Part shown: positions 23,562 through 31,725 of the stretch, one piece after another | Position numbering within the stretch: the stretch's first letter is position 1 | Layout of the letters: every line of letters starts with the position of its first letter | NCBI GenBank assembly: GCA_011524395.1 | Contig: WTKN01000125.1 | Location: forward strand, 1-33,313 | DNA length: 33,313 nt | Direction: 5' to 3' | From: Moorena sp. SS36440bin_2 | Lineage (GTDB): Bacteria; Cyanobacteriota; Cyanobacteriia; Cyanobacteriales; Coleofasciculaceae | Program-made: the position numbers and the translations under genes | Notes under the pieces: model-generated | The model's database searches: none | What the model saw: the letters and a program-made list of their open reading frames with translations, nothing else | Told to the model about the DNA's origin: nothing

Positions 23562-23861
23562 ATGGCTATTAATAGATTCCGTTTACGTCAATTGCATGCT
23601 TGGTTTGCCCCAATTATGATATTGCCAGTGTTGTTGACTGTGATTACCGGTTCCTTATTTCAGGTGGCAGCTCTGACTGATAAAAGTAGTGAATTTATTT
23701 GGCTTTTGGAACTGCACAAAGGAAAATTTGGTGCTATTAACTTACAAAGGATTTATCCGTTTCTTAATGCCTTTGGTTTATTAACTTTAGCAATTACAGG
23801 TATTTCTATGTGGTTTCAGACTCGGCGACGGGTTATAGGGCAGCGCTCACGAAATAAGTAG
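23562..23861 (+). CDS. Short PepSY-type membrane protein
   Basis: A 99-residue protein with two membrane segments. The first follows RLRQLHAWFAPIM (about residues 12-36), and a second lies at about 68-87 (LNAFGLLTLAITGISMWF). The RxxHxWxxP start and the TGxxMW end are typical of PepSY-associated membrane proteins, a group common in cyanobacteria and often linked to iron-uptake reductases. The frame opens with TTG at 23550; the ATG at 23562 (MAINRFRLRQ) is the likely start. The neighbours give no clear operon. The conserved His residues (HAW, LHKGKFG) could bind haem or metal, but that is inference. Confidence 0.75.
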   Translation: MAINRFRLRQLHAWFAPIMILPVLLTVITGSLFQVAALTDKSSEFIWLLELHKGKFGAINLQRIYPFLNAFGLLTLAITGISMWFQTRRRVIGQRSRNK

Positions 23862-23920
23862 AAAATCGGGAATCGGCAATCGGGCAAAAATTATGTGTAC
23901 CTCATAGCTAGGAAAAAGGC

Positions 23921-23953
23921 TATAGCATTTTTATTTGAGATATAAAAATAGGA
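23921..23953. repeat. 33-bp dispersed repeat, copy 1
   Basis: This matches 26002-26034 at 29 of 33 positions. Both contain TTTTTATTTGAGAT and end in ATAGGA. It lies in front of the CDF fragment. Confidence 0.75.
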
Positions 23954-23962
23954 TTAATGGAC

Positions 23963-23980
23963 TAAGCGATGCATCGCTTA
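23963..23980. repeat. Perfect 18-bp palindrome
   Basis: TAAGCGATGCATCGCTTA reads the same on both strands. It lies just before the 5' break of the CDF transporter fragment and resembles the TAAGC-type palindromes near 7090 and 7791. Confidence 0.8.
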
Positions 23981-23995
23981 AACCACTCTTGACCA

Positions 23996-24187
23996 TTGCA
24001 TTTTGCATTGGTGTCTGTTGGTGTTGTCCTGGCTGGCATTGCTATTCTCACAACCGGCTGGCTTTGGTTTGACCCACTGGTTAGCTTGATTATTGTAATA
24101 GTAGTTGTCTTTGGGACTTGGCAACTGCTACAAGACTCTCTTCTCGACTTCCGACTCCCAACTCACTCAGTAGTCAGTAGCCGCTAA
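23996..24187 (+). pseudogene. Fragment of a cation diffusion facilitator (CDF/CzcD-like) transporter
   Basis: An open frame of 63 codons starting at TTG. Residues 4-48 (ALVSVGVVLAGIAIL, then TGWLWFDPLVSLIIVIVVVF, then GTWQLLQDSL) match a central part of CDF zinc/cadmium exporters, roughly membrane helices 5-6, including the DALVS-like entry and the WLWFDPL turn. The catalytic HxxxD pairs of helices 2 and 5 are incomplete, and the first four helices and the cytoplasmic dimerisation domain are absent. After residue 48 the frame runs into unrelated sequence. Full-length CDF proteins are about 300 residues, so this is a relic, probably bounded by repeat-mediated rearrangement. Confidence 0.75.
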
Positions 24188-24634
24188 ATCTTATCAATTG
24201 TACTAATCCTGGTAAGGGGTTTGCTAAATTAAAGGCACAAATAATGCCTAAACCCTTTATATCACAAGCTTTTCCAGTCCTTGTTTCCTAAGGGCAGAAG
24301 TTCCATCCTGGGCGCAGCCCTATAACTTTCAGCTCTATTCCTCTGGCAAATTTTTATATAAATTTCTGATTAGCCCTTGACAAAAGTCTAGGGTAATAAG
24401 TAAGATTTCTCTTCTATAAGCTGACCATTACATCTACTATAGGGTCAATTATATCCTCAAATTCAGTGATTAAAAGGATTTATCTGCGATCCGACCGCCT
24501 GAGGTAGTTTACAAAATTCCCAAACTAATCGATAATTTATAGCGATAGCAGTAGTGGGGAACTCAGGTGCTTGCTTACCATACCTACTGCATAAGTTTAG
24601 TGATAACCGTAAGGATAAAAATTAGTAGTTGCTG
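24188..24634. other. Intergenic region upstream of futA
   Basis: No gene is seen. A candidate promoter has TTGACA (24378-24383), an 18-bp spacer and TAAGAT (24402-24407) on the plus strand. GGTTTGCTAAATTAAAGGCA and TGCCTAAACCC near 24219-24255 can partly pair. I looked for a Fur-box-like sequence and found none that is convincing. Confidence 0.4.
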
Positions 24635-25690
24635 ATGAACATCAACAGAAGAAATATCTTACTAGCAGGTGGTACAGCCATGGCGGCTTACACCTTGGGT
24701 GAACTGGGTAAACCTCGTAGAGCAGCCGCCCAGAATGAGGTAGTCAATGTCTACTCCTCTCGTCACTACAAGACCGATGATGACTTGTACGACAACTTCA
24801 CCCGCATCACTGGTATTGAAGTGAATCTGATTGAGGGGAAAGCAAATCCATTAATAGAACGGATTAAAAGTGAGGGAGCCAATAGCCCTGCTGATGTCTT
24901 AATCACTGTTGACGCTGGTCGTCTGTGGAAAGCTGACCAAGCTGGTATTTTTGCCCCGGTTAATTCATCGGAACTCAACGCCAAGATTCCCGCTAACCTG
25001 CGACACCCTGACAATCACTGGTTTGGCTTCACTAAGCGAGCGCGGGTGATTATGTATAACAAAGACAGAGTCAACCCTGCGGATCTGTCAACTTACGAAA
25101 ATTTGGCTGATCCCAAATGGCAAGGTCGCATTGCTATCCGCTCATCGAGCAACGTTTATAATCAGTCTCTGGTGGCGTCACTGATTGCCAGCCTGGGTGT
25201 ACCAGCAGTAAAATCATGGGTCGAGAGCTTTGTGGGTAACTTTGCTCGCAAGCCTCAGGGTAATGATCGAGCCCAAATTGAAGCGGTTGCTGCTGGGATT
25301 GCGGATATTGCGATCGCAAATACTTATTATCTACCTCGCTATATTAAATCCGATGAACCTGCCAAGCAGGCGATATTCAAGAAAGTTGGTGTATTTTTCC
25401 CCAATCAGCAAAACCGGGGTGCCCACATTAATATCAGTGGTGGCGGCTTGGTGAAAACAGCTCCTAATCCAGGAAATGCTATCAAATTCTTAGAGTATCT
25501 AACTAGCCCTACGGCTCAGACCTTCTTTGCTCAAGCTAATAGCGAATATCCAGTGGTTCCTGGAACACCAATTGATCCGGTACTTGCGGGCTTTGGTTTT
25601 CCTTTCAAGGAAGATCCAACCAGTGTTTCAAAATATGGTCCCAATAGTGCTACAGCAGTTCAACTGATGGATATTGCTGGTTGGGTGTAA
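24635..25690 (+). CDS. futA: Ferric iron ABC transporter substrate-binding protein (FutA/IdiA-like)
   Basis: A 351-residue periplasmic ferric-binding protein that delivers Fe(III) to the FutB/FutC transporter. The start at 24635 (MNINRRNILLAGG) gives a twin-arginine-type signal peptide, as in Synechocystis FutA2, ending near PRRAAAQ. A TTG at 24629 is the only in-frame alternative close by. Family marks are VVNVYSSRHYKTDDDLY (with the Fe-coordinating His and Tyr region), DVLITVDAGRLW, GFTKRARVIMYN, the Tyr-rich ANTYYLPRY loop supplying two Tyr ligands, and RGAHINISGGG. The cognate permease FutB lies 4.2 kb away on the opposite strand, with the sulfatase gene between. The ATPase FutC is absent from the window. 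The FutA1/FutA2 distinction is not resolved. Confidence 0.93.
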   Translation: MNINRRNILLAGGTAMAAYTLGELGKPRRAAAQNEVVNVYSSRHYKTDDDLYDNFTRITGIEVNLIEGKANPLIERIKSEGANSPADVLITVDAGRLWKADQAGIFAPVNSSELNAKIPANLRHPDNHWFGFTKRARVIMYNKDRVNPADLSTYENLADPKWQGRIAIRSSSNVYNQSLVASLIASLGVPAVKSWVESFVGNFARKPQGNDRAQIEAVAAGIADIAIANTYYLPRYIKSDEPAKQAIFKKVGVFFPNQQNRGAHINISGGGLVKTAPNPGNAIKFLEYLTSPTAQTFFAQANSEYPVVPGTPIDPVLAGFGFPFKEDPTSVSKYGPNSATAVQLMDIAGWV

Positions 25691-25721
25691 CAGTTGTAAA
25701 TTAGGTGAAGTACTGTCGTCT

Positions 25722-25773
25722 TAGGGAATAGGGAGTAGGGAGTAGGGAGTAGGGAGTAGGGAGTGGGGAGTAG
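25722..25773. repeat. GGGAGTA heptamer repeat x7
   Basis: About seven copies of AGGGAGT form a polypurine tract just after futA. The 880-base gap to the sulfatase start holds no gene; apart from this repeat it holds a 33-bp dispersed repeat and the hairpin at 26342. Confidence 0.92.
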
Positions 25774-26001
25774 TGCCGAGAAAGCAAAAACTCCTCGGAT
25801 ATCTTGACTACTGTTCCCTGTTCTCTGTTCCCTATTACCTTTTTTTTGATTCCAACACCATTAACGTTGACTTATTCTGACTCCTGAGTGTTAAATTTTA
25901 GTGCTTTTACTTGAAGGGATCAGATTTTAGTTAAAGCTGTGGGTCATTTGTCAAGTATCGTTTACAAAACAATACATCAATACAGTAAGCGTTACTAATT
26001 C

Positions 26002-26034
26002 TATAGGGTTTTTATTTGAGATGTAAACATAGGA
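26002..26034. repeat. 33-bp dispersed repeat, copy 2
   Basis: This matches 23921-23953 at 29 of 33 positions, in the same orientation. It lies about 570 bases upstream of the sulfatase start. Confidence 0.75.
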
Positions 26035-26341
26035 CTGCATCAAGATAGGGAACAGATAACAGGCAACAGGCAAGAGTAGAAAAGAGTTTGAAAGAGTTCC
26101 GGAACCTTAACCAGAACCCTAGCTTATCAATCCAAAACAGATAACTAAAAAGATAATTAATTCGAGGCGAACTAAAAGCTTCCATCCCAAAATCCTAGTC
26201 ACAGCAAGAGATTGAGGCTTTGATGACGAATTATTAATTACAATTTATTAATAAGCTATTGACAAACAGCGACAACTACAATAAATCTTGTACAACATAA
26301 AAATGCAAATAAAATTTTAATAAAAGGTAAATAAAAAAATC

Positions 26342-26378
26342 AAAAAAAATTTGTCAAAGAATTTGACAAATTTTTTTT
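26342..26378 (+). promoter_or_regulatory. Perfect 17-bp hairpin in the sulfatase leader
   Basis: AAAAAAAATTTGTCAAA (26342-26358) pairs perfectly with TTTGACAAATTTTTTTT (26362-26378) across a GAA loop. The arm ends in eight T, so it could act as an intrinsic terminator. The right arm also contains TTGACA (26363-26368), with GATAAA (26385-26390) 16 bases on, so it may instead hold a promoter. Beyond it lie CTAGGTAACCTAG (palindrome, about 26424) and AGGCTT/AAGCCT (about 26490-26508), which suggests a structured leader. Confidence 0.55.
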
Positions 26379-26572
26379 GATCATGATAAAGTTCTATACA
26401 CATTCAATTGGTGCATTTAATCTAGGTAACCTAGGCATGATGCAAGTCACGCATGTTTGATTAGCCTTAGCCTTGTCAAGGATCAAGTCAGGCTTATCCT
26501 GAAGCCTAAGCAACCGAAAAATTGATGTACCCAGAACAAAAAACTAGAACAGTGAGCAGCTGTAAAGCTCGA

Positions 26573-29230
26573 ATGAAGAACAAATTCGCAAAATTAATTA
26601 CCACGATTGTGGCAGTGGTGATATTTTCCCTAGCAGGATTGGTTCCGCCAGCCTCTGCCCAGGCAATCCTGCCACAACCAGACCCCGAATTTAACGGCGA
26701 CATCGATGTCAGCTACAAAAATTCCACCCCAGACACCTCGATTCTAAAATCCCCAGAAGCCCCGGAGGGTGCACCAAACATTGTGCTGGTGCTTCTCGAT
26801 GATGTCGGCTTCAGTTCAGCAGAAACATTCGGTGGACCTGTTAAAACACCTACCCTAGAGAAGCTGGCTAGCGAGGGTCTGAGCTATACTCGCTTCCACA
26901 CAACCTCCCTTTGCTCGCCAACTCGTGCAGCACTGCTGACAGGCCGTAACCACCAGTCAGCGGCGAATGCAGCTATTGAGGAAATCGCGGTAGGTTATCC
27001 AGGCTATACCGGAAGGATTCCTAAGAGTACAGCCACCATCGCTCAGATTCTCCAAAACAACGGCTATAGCACAGCTTGGTTCGGTAAAAATCACAACGTT
27101 CCTGATAACGAGACAAGTATGGTTGGCCCGTTTGATCGCTGGCCTAATGGTTTGGGATTTGACTACTTCTATGGGTTTATCAGTGGCGAAACTGACCAGT
27201 GGTATCCTGCACTGTATGAAAACCTAAACCCCATAAATCCACCAGCAACCACCAGCGACGGAAAAACCTATAACCTCGGCCACGACCTCGCGGATAAAGC
27301 GATTACGTGGATGAGAAATCAGTATTCCATTGCACCGGACCGACCCTTCTTCCTTTACTTTGCACCAGGGGCGACCCACGCACCGCACCAGCCACCCGAA
27401 GAGTATCGTGACAATTACGATGGTGTGTTCGATCAAGGTTGGGAGCAGGAGCGTAATAATATCTTCGATCGTCAGCAGAACGATAATATACTTCCAGATA
27501 ATGCGGAACTCACTCCCCGGCCTGACCAGATACCTGCTTGGGATAGCTACGATGACGATTCGAATCCCGATACGCTATCAGAGGCTCAGGAACTCTTTGC
27601 CACCCAGATGGAAATCTATGCAGCGTTCCTGGAATATACCGATAAGGAGGTAGGTCGAGTCCTTGCTGCGATTCCTGAGGACGTCCGAGATAACACCATG
27701 ATTATGTATATCGTTGGTGACAACGGTGCTGCTCCTGCAGGTGGTGAAATTGGGGTTTGCAACGAGCTCAAGAGCCTCAACGGATTGCCAACTACCATGG
27801 ATGAGAACCTGGCTTGCAAAGACAATTGGGGCATGCCTGGAACCTCGCCGGAATATGCCGCAGGCTGGTCCTGGGCTACAGACGCGCCCTTCCGTTGGAC
27901 GAAGAAGGTAGGTTCCTACTTCGGGGGTACTCGTAATCCCATGGTAATTAAATGGCCTGCCAAAATTAGCACTGATTCATCTGAAAGACGATTCCGCAAC
28001 CAGTTCCACCACGTCATTGATATCGCACCCACTATTCTCGAAGTTGCTGGGATTGAAGAACCCTTTATGGTTAACAGCATTCAGCAGAAGCCAATTGAGG
28101 GGGTCAGCTTAGCTTATACCTTTGACGATGATAAGAGCAAAGCTTACGAGTTGTGCAAAGATCCAACCGATCAAATTGAAGGTGAACCTGATGATCTGTG
28201 CCAATATAAATACGTCCACAATACTCAATACTTCGAGATGTATGGTAATCGGGCGCTCTATAAACCCGACGGAGAAAACGAATGGATGGCATCGACTCTC
28301 CACAGGTACCCGTTTACTCCTACAAGCGGTCAAATGACCCAGGACTTTGATGAGGATACTTGGGAACTCTTCGACCTGGCAACAGACTTCACCCAAGCTA
28401 CTGACTTATCTGCAGAAAATCCTGATAAGTTAGAAAATCTCAAGGAACTATTCATGATCGAGGGAAGTAAGTATAATGTCTTCCCACTCGATGATCGCTT
28501 TTCTGAACGAGGTGATGTGAGTTTGCGTCCCAGTTTTACCTCCGGACGGGATCATTTCGAGTTCTATGAGGGGGCAGTTCGCCTACCAGAAGGGGTAGCG
28601 CCGGACGTGAAAAACAAATCTCATCAGATCATAGCTGACGTTACGATTGTTGACGGGGCACCCGAAGGCGCACTCCTGGGCATGGGTGGAGAGGTAGGAG
28701 GCTATACCTTCTACGTCAAGGACAATAAGCTCCACTACACCCACAACTATTTTGGCCAATACTGCGACATTACCTCAACCGAAGAGCTACCTACGGGTGA
28801 TAATGTTGAGCTTAAGTTTACCTTCAATTACGATGAAGAGAATGGAACAAACGTCGGTGGAGGAGGTACCGGTACACTGTTTATCGATGGTACACAGGTT
28901 GGCCAAGCTCACATGGACAAAACCGTCCCCGCACGCTATTCTCTGGAGACCCAGGATGTAGGGATGGACTTGCTCTCACCAACCAGCTATCACTATGAGT
29001 CACCCTTCGAGTTCACCGGCACCCTTAATAAGCTGACGATGGACATTCTCTCAACACGTGATCCGAAAGACGACTCCATATCTGAGTGTCAATGGAAGTA
29101 TGGAGATGGAAAATTTGTGAATCCAAAAGCTGAGATAGTGAATGAACTTAATCACTATCTAGAGGACAAGGAAGATGCAAGCCTTGGGATCCTCGAACAG
29201 TTTATCGAATATCTCAATCAGAGATATTGA
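26573..29230 (+). CDS. Exported arylsulfatase (formylglycine-type)
   Basis: An 885-residue secreted sulfatase. From the ATG at 26573 the protein has a signal peptide (MKNKFAKLITTIVAVVIF, cleaved after ASA). The frame begins at 26522-26525, but the 17 extra residues would precede the signal. The active-site box CSPTRAALLTGR (Cys at about residue 114) is the S1 sulfatase signature, whose Cys must become formylglycine. Metal-binding parts are LLDDVG, HAPHQPP and GDNGA. Residues about 640-830 form a beta-sandwich extension with GYTFYVKDNKLHY and GTLFIDGTQVG, reminiscent of a LamG/concanavalin-like domain. It probably removes sulfate from aryl or carbohydrate sulfates in the environment or sheath. 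No maturase or sulfate transporter is in the window. The substrate is not predictable. Confidence 0.9.
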   Translation: MKNKFAKLITTIVAVVIFSLAGLVPPASAQAILPQPDPEFNGDIDVSYKNSTPDTSILKSPEAPEGAPNIVLVLLDDVGFSSAETFGGPVKTPTLEKLASEGLSYTRFHTTSLCSPTRAALLTGRNHQSAANAAIEEIAVGYPGYTGRIPKSTATIAQILQNNGYSTAWFGKNHNVPDNETSMVGPFDRWPNGLGFDYFYGFISGETDQWYPALYENLNPINPPATTSDGKTYNLGHDLADKAITWMRNQYSIAPDRPFFLYFAPGATHAPHQPPEEYRDNYDGVFDQGWEQERNNIFDRQQNDNILPDNAELTPRPDQIPAWDSYDDDSNPDTLSEAQELFATQMEIYAAFLEYTDKEVGRVLAAIPEDVRDNTMIMYIVGDNGAAPAGGEIGVCNELKSLNGLPTTMDENLACKDNWGMPGTSPEYAAGWSWATDAPFRWTKKVGSYFGGTRNPMVIKWPAKISTDSSERRFRNQFHHVIDIAPTILEVAGIEEPFMVNSIQQKPIEGVSLAYTFDDDKSKAYELCKDPTDQIEGEPDDLCQYKYVHNTQYFEMYGNRALYKPDGENEWMASTLHRYPFTPTSGQMTQDFDEDTWELFDLATDFTQATDLSAENPDKLENLKELFMIEGSKYNVFPLDDRFSERGDVSLRPSFTSGRDHFEFYEGAVRLPEGVAPDVKNKSHQIIADVTIVDGAPEGALLGMGGEVGGYTFYVKDNKLHYTHNYFGQYCDITSTEELPTGDNVELKFTFNYDEENGTNVGGGGTGTLFIDGTQVGQAHMDKTVPARYSLETQDVGMDLLSPTSYHYESPFEFTGTLNKLTMDILSTRDPKDDSISECQWKYGDGKFVNPKAEIVNELNHYLEDKEDASLGILEQFIEYLNQRY

Positions 29231-29286
29231 ACAGAGAATAAGGTATGGAAAAAGGCTTGATTTAACTTTTGCCCCATACCCTATAG

Positions 29287-29328
29287 CAGAAGTCAGAAGT
29301 CAGAAGTCAGAAGTCAGAAGTCAGAAGT
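29287..29328. repeat. CAGAAGT heptamer repeat x6
   Basis: Six perfect copies lie 56 bases after the sulfatase gene. The 654-base gap to futB contains this repeat, a GTGTACCTGATTAGG word at about 29596, the element at 29714 and a final AT-rich repeat. I see no gene in it. Confidence 0.93.
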
Positions 29329-29713
29329 AAAACTCTTGCGCTTACTTAGGTTTGAGACTTTTGTCATGTCCGCGCCTGCCCTGGCAACTGCTATATTCTC
29401 GAATAATTACACTATTAGACATCTTTGGGAAATCAGGTTTTAGGTTAAGCCTAGCTTAGCTTCCAGAATCCTTTCCCAGAGATGTTTATTATAGCGGTAT
29501 TCAATTAGTTGAGGTACAAATGTTTGGGTTTTAGGGAACAGGGAACAGCGGATCTGGGAATATAGAAGTCGTAAGTTGGAAAAGGTAAAAACATTGTGTA
29601 CCTGATTAGGCTATAATTATCTAGAATTTTATGATATTGTTTAGGTGAATTTTTTACTAGAGCATTTCTCAATCAATTATAAAAAATACTTACGATTTAA
29701 TTAACTATTGCCT

Positions 29714-29829
29714 GGGTGCATCTCATTTCCGGGCGGGCTGTCCCAACACTGGCGGTGCCTTACGGTGCGGACTATCCCAACGCTGGCTACGAGGCGAAAA
29801 ATAAGGGCAAGTCCGCCCCTAACGCACCC
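29714..29829. repeat. MITE-like element with GGGTGC/GCACCC ends
   Basis: It starts with GGGTGCATCTCAT, as does the inverted repeat at 6161, and ends with GCACCC. Inside are two related words, TCCCAACACTGGC and TCCCAACGCTGGC. The 116-base length and terminal inverted repeats suit a non-autonomous element or a REP-type repeat. Confidence 0.5.
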
Positions 29830-29836
29830 TAAGCCT

Positions 29837-29880
29837 GAATTCTACATTCTGAATTCTAAATTCTAAATTCTAAATTCTTC
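29837..29880. repeat. AATTCTA heptamer repeat
   Basis: Five to six degenerate copies of AATTCTA abut the stop codon of futB (29885), so they lie in its 3' untranslated region. Confidence 0.85.
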
Positions 29881-29884
29881 ATTA

Positions 29885-31561
29885 TTATCGCTGAGACTTA
29901 GCAATCTTTAAACTCAATAAAATTACTGGAATAATTCCTACTAAAACAATCGCTAAGGCTGGTGCTGATGCCTGAATTAATCGTTCATCGGAGGCATACT
30001 GATAAACTCGTACTGCCAGGGTGTCAAAATTAAACGGTCGCATGATCAGAGTTGCTGGTAACTCTTTCATCACATCCACAAACACCAACATCGCTGCTGT
30101 CAACAATCCTCCCCACATTAATGGGGCGTGAACTTTAATTAGGGTAAGCGTAGGACCATAACCGAGACTGCGAGAGGCATCATCTAAACTAGGCTTGATC
30201 TTACCTAAGCTGGATTCAACGGTATTAAATGAAATTGCTAGGAAGCGCACAAGATAGGCGTATACTAAAGCAATGATAGTGCCACTGAAAAGTAAACCAG
30301 TGGATAAGCCAAAGCTTGCCCGCATCCAGCTGTCGATGGTATTATCCAACTGACCTAAGGGCATTAAGACACCAACTGCAATCACTGAACCAGGGATAGC
30401 GTAACCCATGGCAGCAGTGCGTACTGCTAAGCGCATCCCTAGTTTGGGCACTAGACGTTGCCCATAAGCCATGACTAATGCTAAGACCATAGCAATGGCA
30501 GCTGTTGTAATGGCTAATAGTAAACTATTTGTAGCTAGCTGCAAAAAATTATCATCTAAGGTTTCCTCAGCATTTTTAATGGTCATGTGCAGCAAAAATG
30601 CTGCGGGTGCTAAAAATCCAAGAGCAATGGGAAGGAAACAGGCTAACAGCGCGAGGATGCCTCGGCCCCCAGTTAGTGAAAATGGCTTGATTCGTTGGTA
30701 ACTACTACCAGTCTCATAATAGCGAGATTGCTTACGAGACCAGCGTTCTAGTAGAATTAAAACAATTATAAATAGTAGTAAACAAGCGGCTAGTTGAGCA
30801 GCGGCTGACCTCTCACCCATTCCTAACCAGGTACGATATATCCCTGTAGTGAAGGTATTGACACCGAAATACTCTACTGTGCCAAAATCGCTTAGGGTTT
30901 CCATCAGTGCTAAGGCCAAACCTGCCATGATCGCTGGTCTGGCTAGGGGTAAAGCAATGGTGAAGAAGCCGCGCCAAGGGGTGCATCCGAGAGAACGAGC
31001 AGCTTCTAGGGTACGGACGGATTGCTCTAGGAAGGCTACCCTGGTGATGAGGTAAACGTAGGGATAGAGTACTAAACACAACATTGCGATCGCACCCCAC
31101 AGAGACCGGACATTGGGAAACCAATAATCCTGCACGCTAGTCCAGCCAAATAGCTGCCGCAGCCAGGTCTGTACCGGTCCAAAAAAGTCCAGCATATTGG
31201 TGTAAGTATAGGCAAGTAAATAGGCTGGTGCGGCCAGAGGCAGTAGTAGCGCCCATTCAAACACCCGGCTTCCCCAGAAGCGACACATGGTTACTAGCCA
31301 TGCTGTTGAGACCCCAAGGATTAATACTCCACTACTTACACCGAGGATTAACCACAGGGAGTTGAGAATGTAACTGCCTAAGACAGTGGAGACTAAATGA
31401 CTCCATACTTCTGAAGAATCGGAGAACATACTGCCCAGCACAAATAGAACTGGTGCGCAAATTAGGAGTGCGATCGCAATTACCGAGACTGTCCAACCAG
31501 GCAAACCCAGACGATGCCATGGTGTGTTACCGCTCAATAGTGCTGAAATTTTTAGTGGCAT
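29885..31561 (-). CDS. futB: Ferric iron ABC transporter permease (FutB-like)
   Basis: A 558-residue inner-membrane permease made of two fused binding-protein-dependent transport modules, giving about 12 membrane helices. Each module has an EAA loop that docks on the ATPase: LEAARSLGCTPWRGFF in the first half and DDASRSLGYGPTLTLIK in the second. The length and the internal duplication match the FbpB/FutB group for Fe(III). It pairs with the FutA-like protein encoded at 24635-25690, although the two genes face opposite directions and are separated by the sulfatase gene. The start is the ATG at 31561. The window has no FutC ATPase. It is transcribed divergently from the aldehyde dehydrogenase gene, with 164 bases between them. 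Confidence 0.92.
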   Translation of the reverse strand: MPLKISALLSGNTPWHRLGLPGWTVSVIAIALLICAPVLFVLGSMFSDSSEVWSHLVSTVLGSYILNSLWLILGVSSGVLILGVSTAWLVTMCRFWGSRVFEWALLLPLAAPAYLLAYTYTNMLDFFGPVQTWLRQLFGWTSVQDYWFPNVRSLWGAIAMLCLVLYPYVYLITRVAFLEQSVRTLEAARSLGCTPWRGFFTIALPLARPAIMAGLALALMETLSDFGTVEYFGVNTFTTGIYRTWLGMGERSAAAQLAACLLLFIIVLILLERWSRKQSRYYETGSSYQRIKPFSLTGGRGILALLACFLPIALGFLAPAAFLLHMTIKNAEETLDDNFLQLATNSLLLAITTAAIAMVLALVMAYGQRLVPKLGMRLAVRTAAMGYAIPGSVIAVGVLMPLGQLDNTIDSWMRASFGLSTGLLFSGTIIALVYAYLVRFLAISFNTVESSLGKIKPSLDDASRSLGYGPTLTLIKVHAPLMWGGLLTAAMLVFVDVMKELPATLIMRPFNFDTLAVRVYQYASDERLIQASAPALAIVLVGIIPVILLSLKIAKSQR

Positions 31562-31725
31562 CGGGAGTTTTCAGACAAATGATTGTTTTGAGGAATGTTT
31601 TCATCGGAGCTGAACTGACTCAACTCTTGCAATTATTTAGCAATAAACTATCCTATCAAATAATTGCTAACCTTGAACGAGAACAAAATGATTTTTTTTT
31701 TTCCGTTCAGGGGTTAAATTTTAAG

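Noticed and set aside
24188-24634. Fur box upstream of futA
   Set aside because: No 19-bp sequence close to the GATAATGATAATCATTATC consensus could be found by eye.
31453-31725. N-terminal extension of the aldehyde dehydrogenase
   Set aside because: It overlaps futB coding sequence, lacks ALDH homology and includes a poly-F stretch from a T-run. The start at 31726 gives the normal family length.
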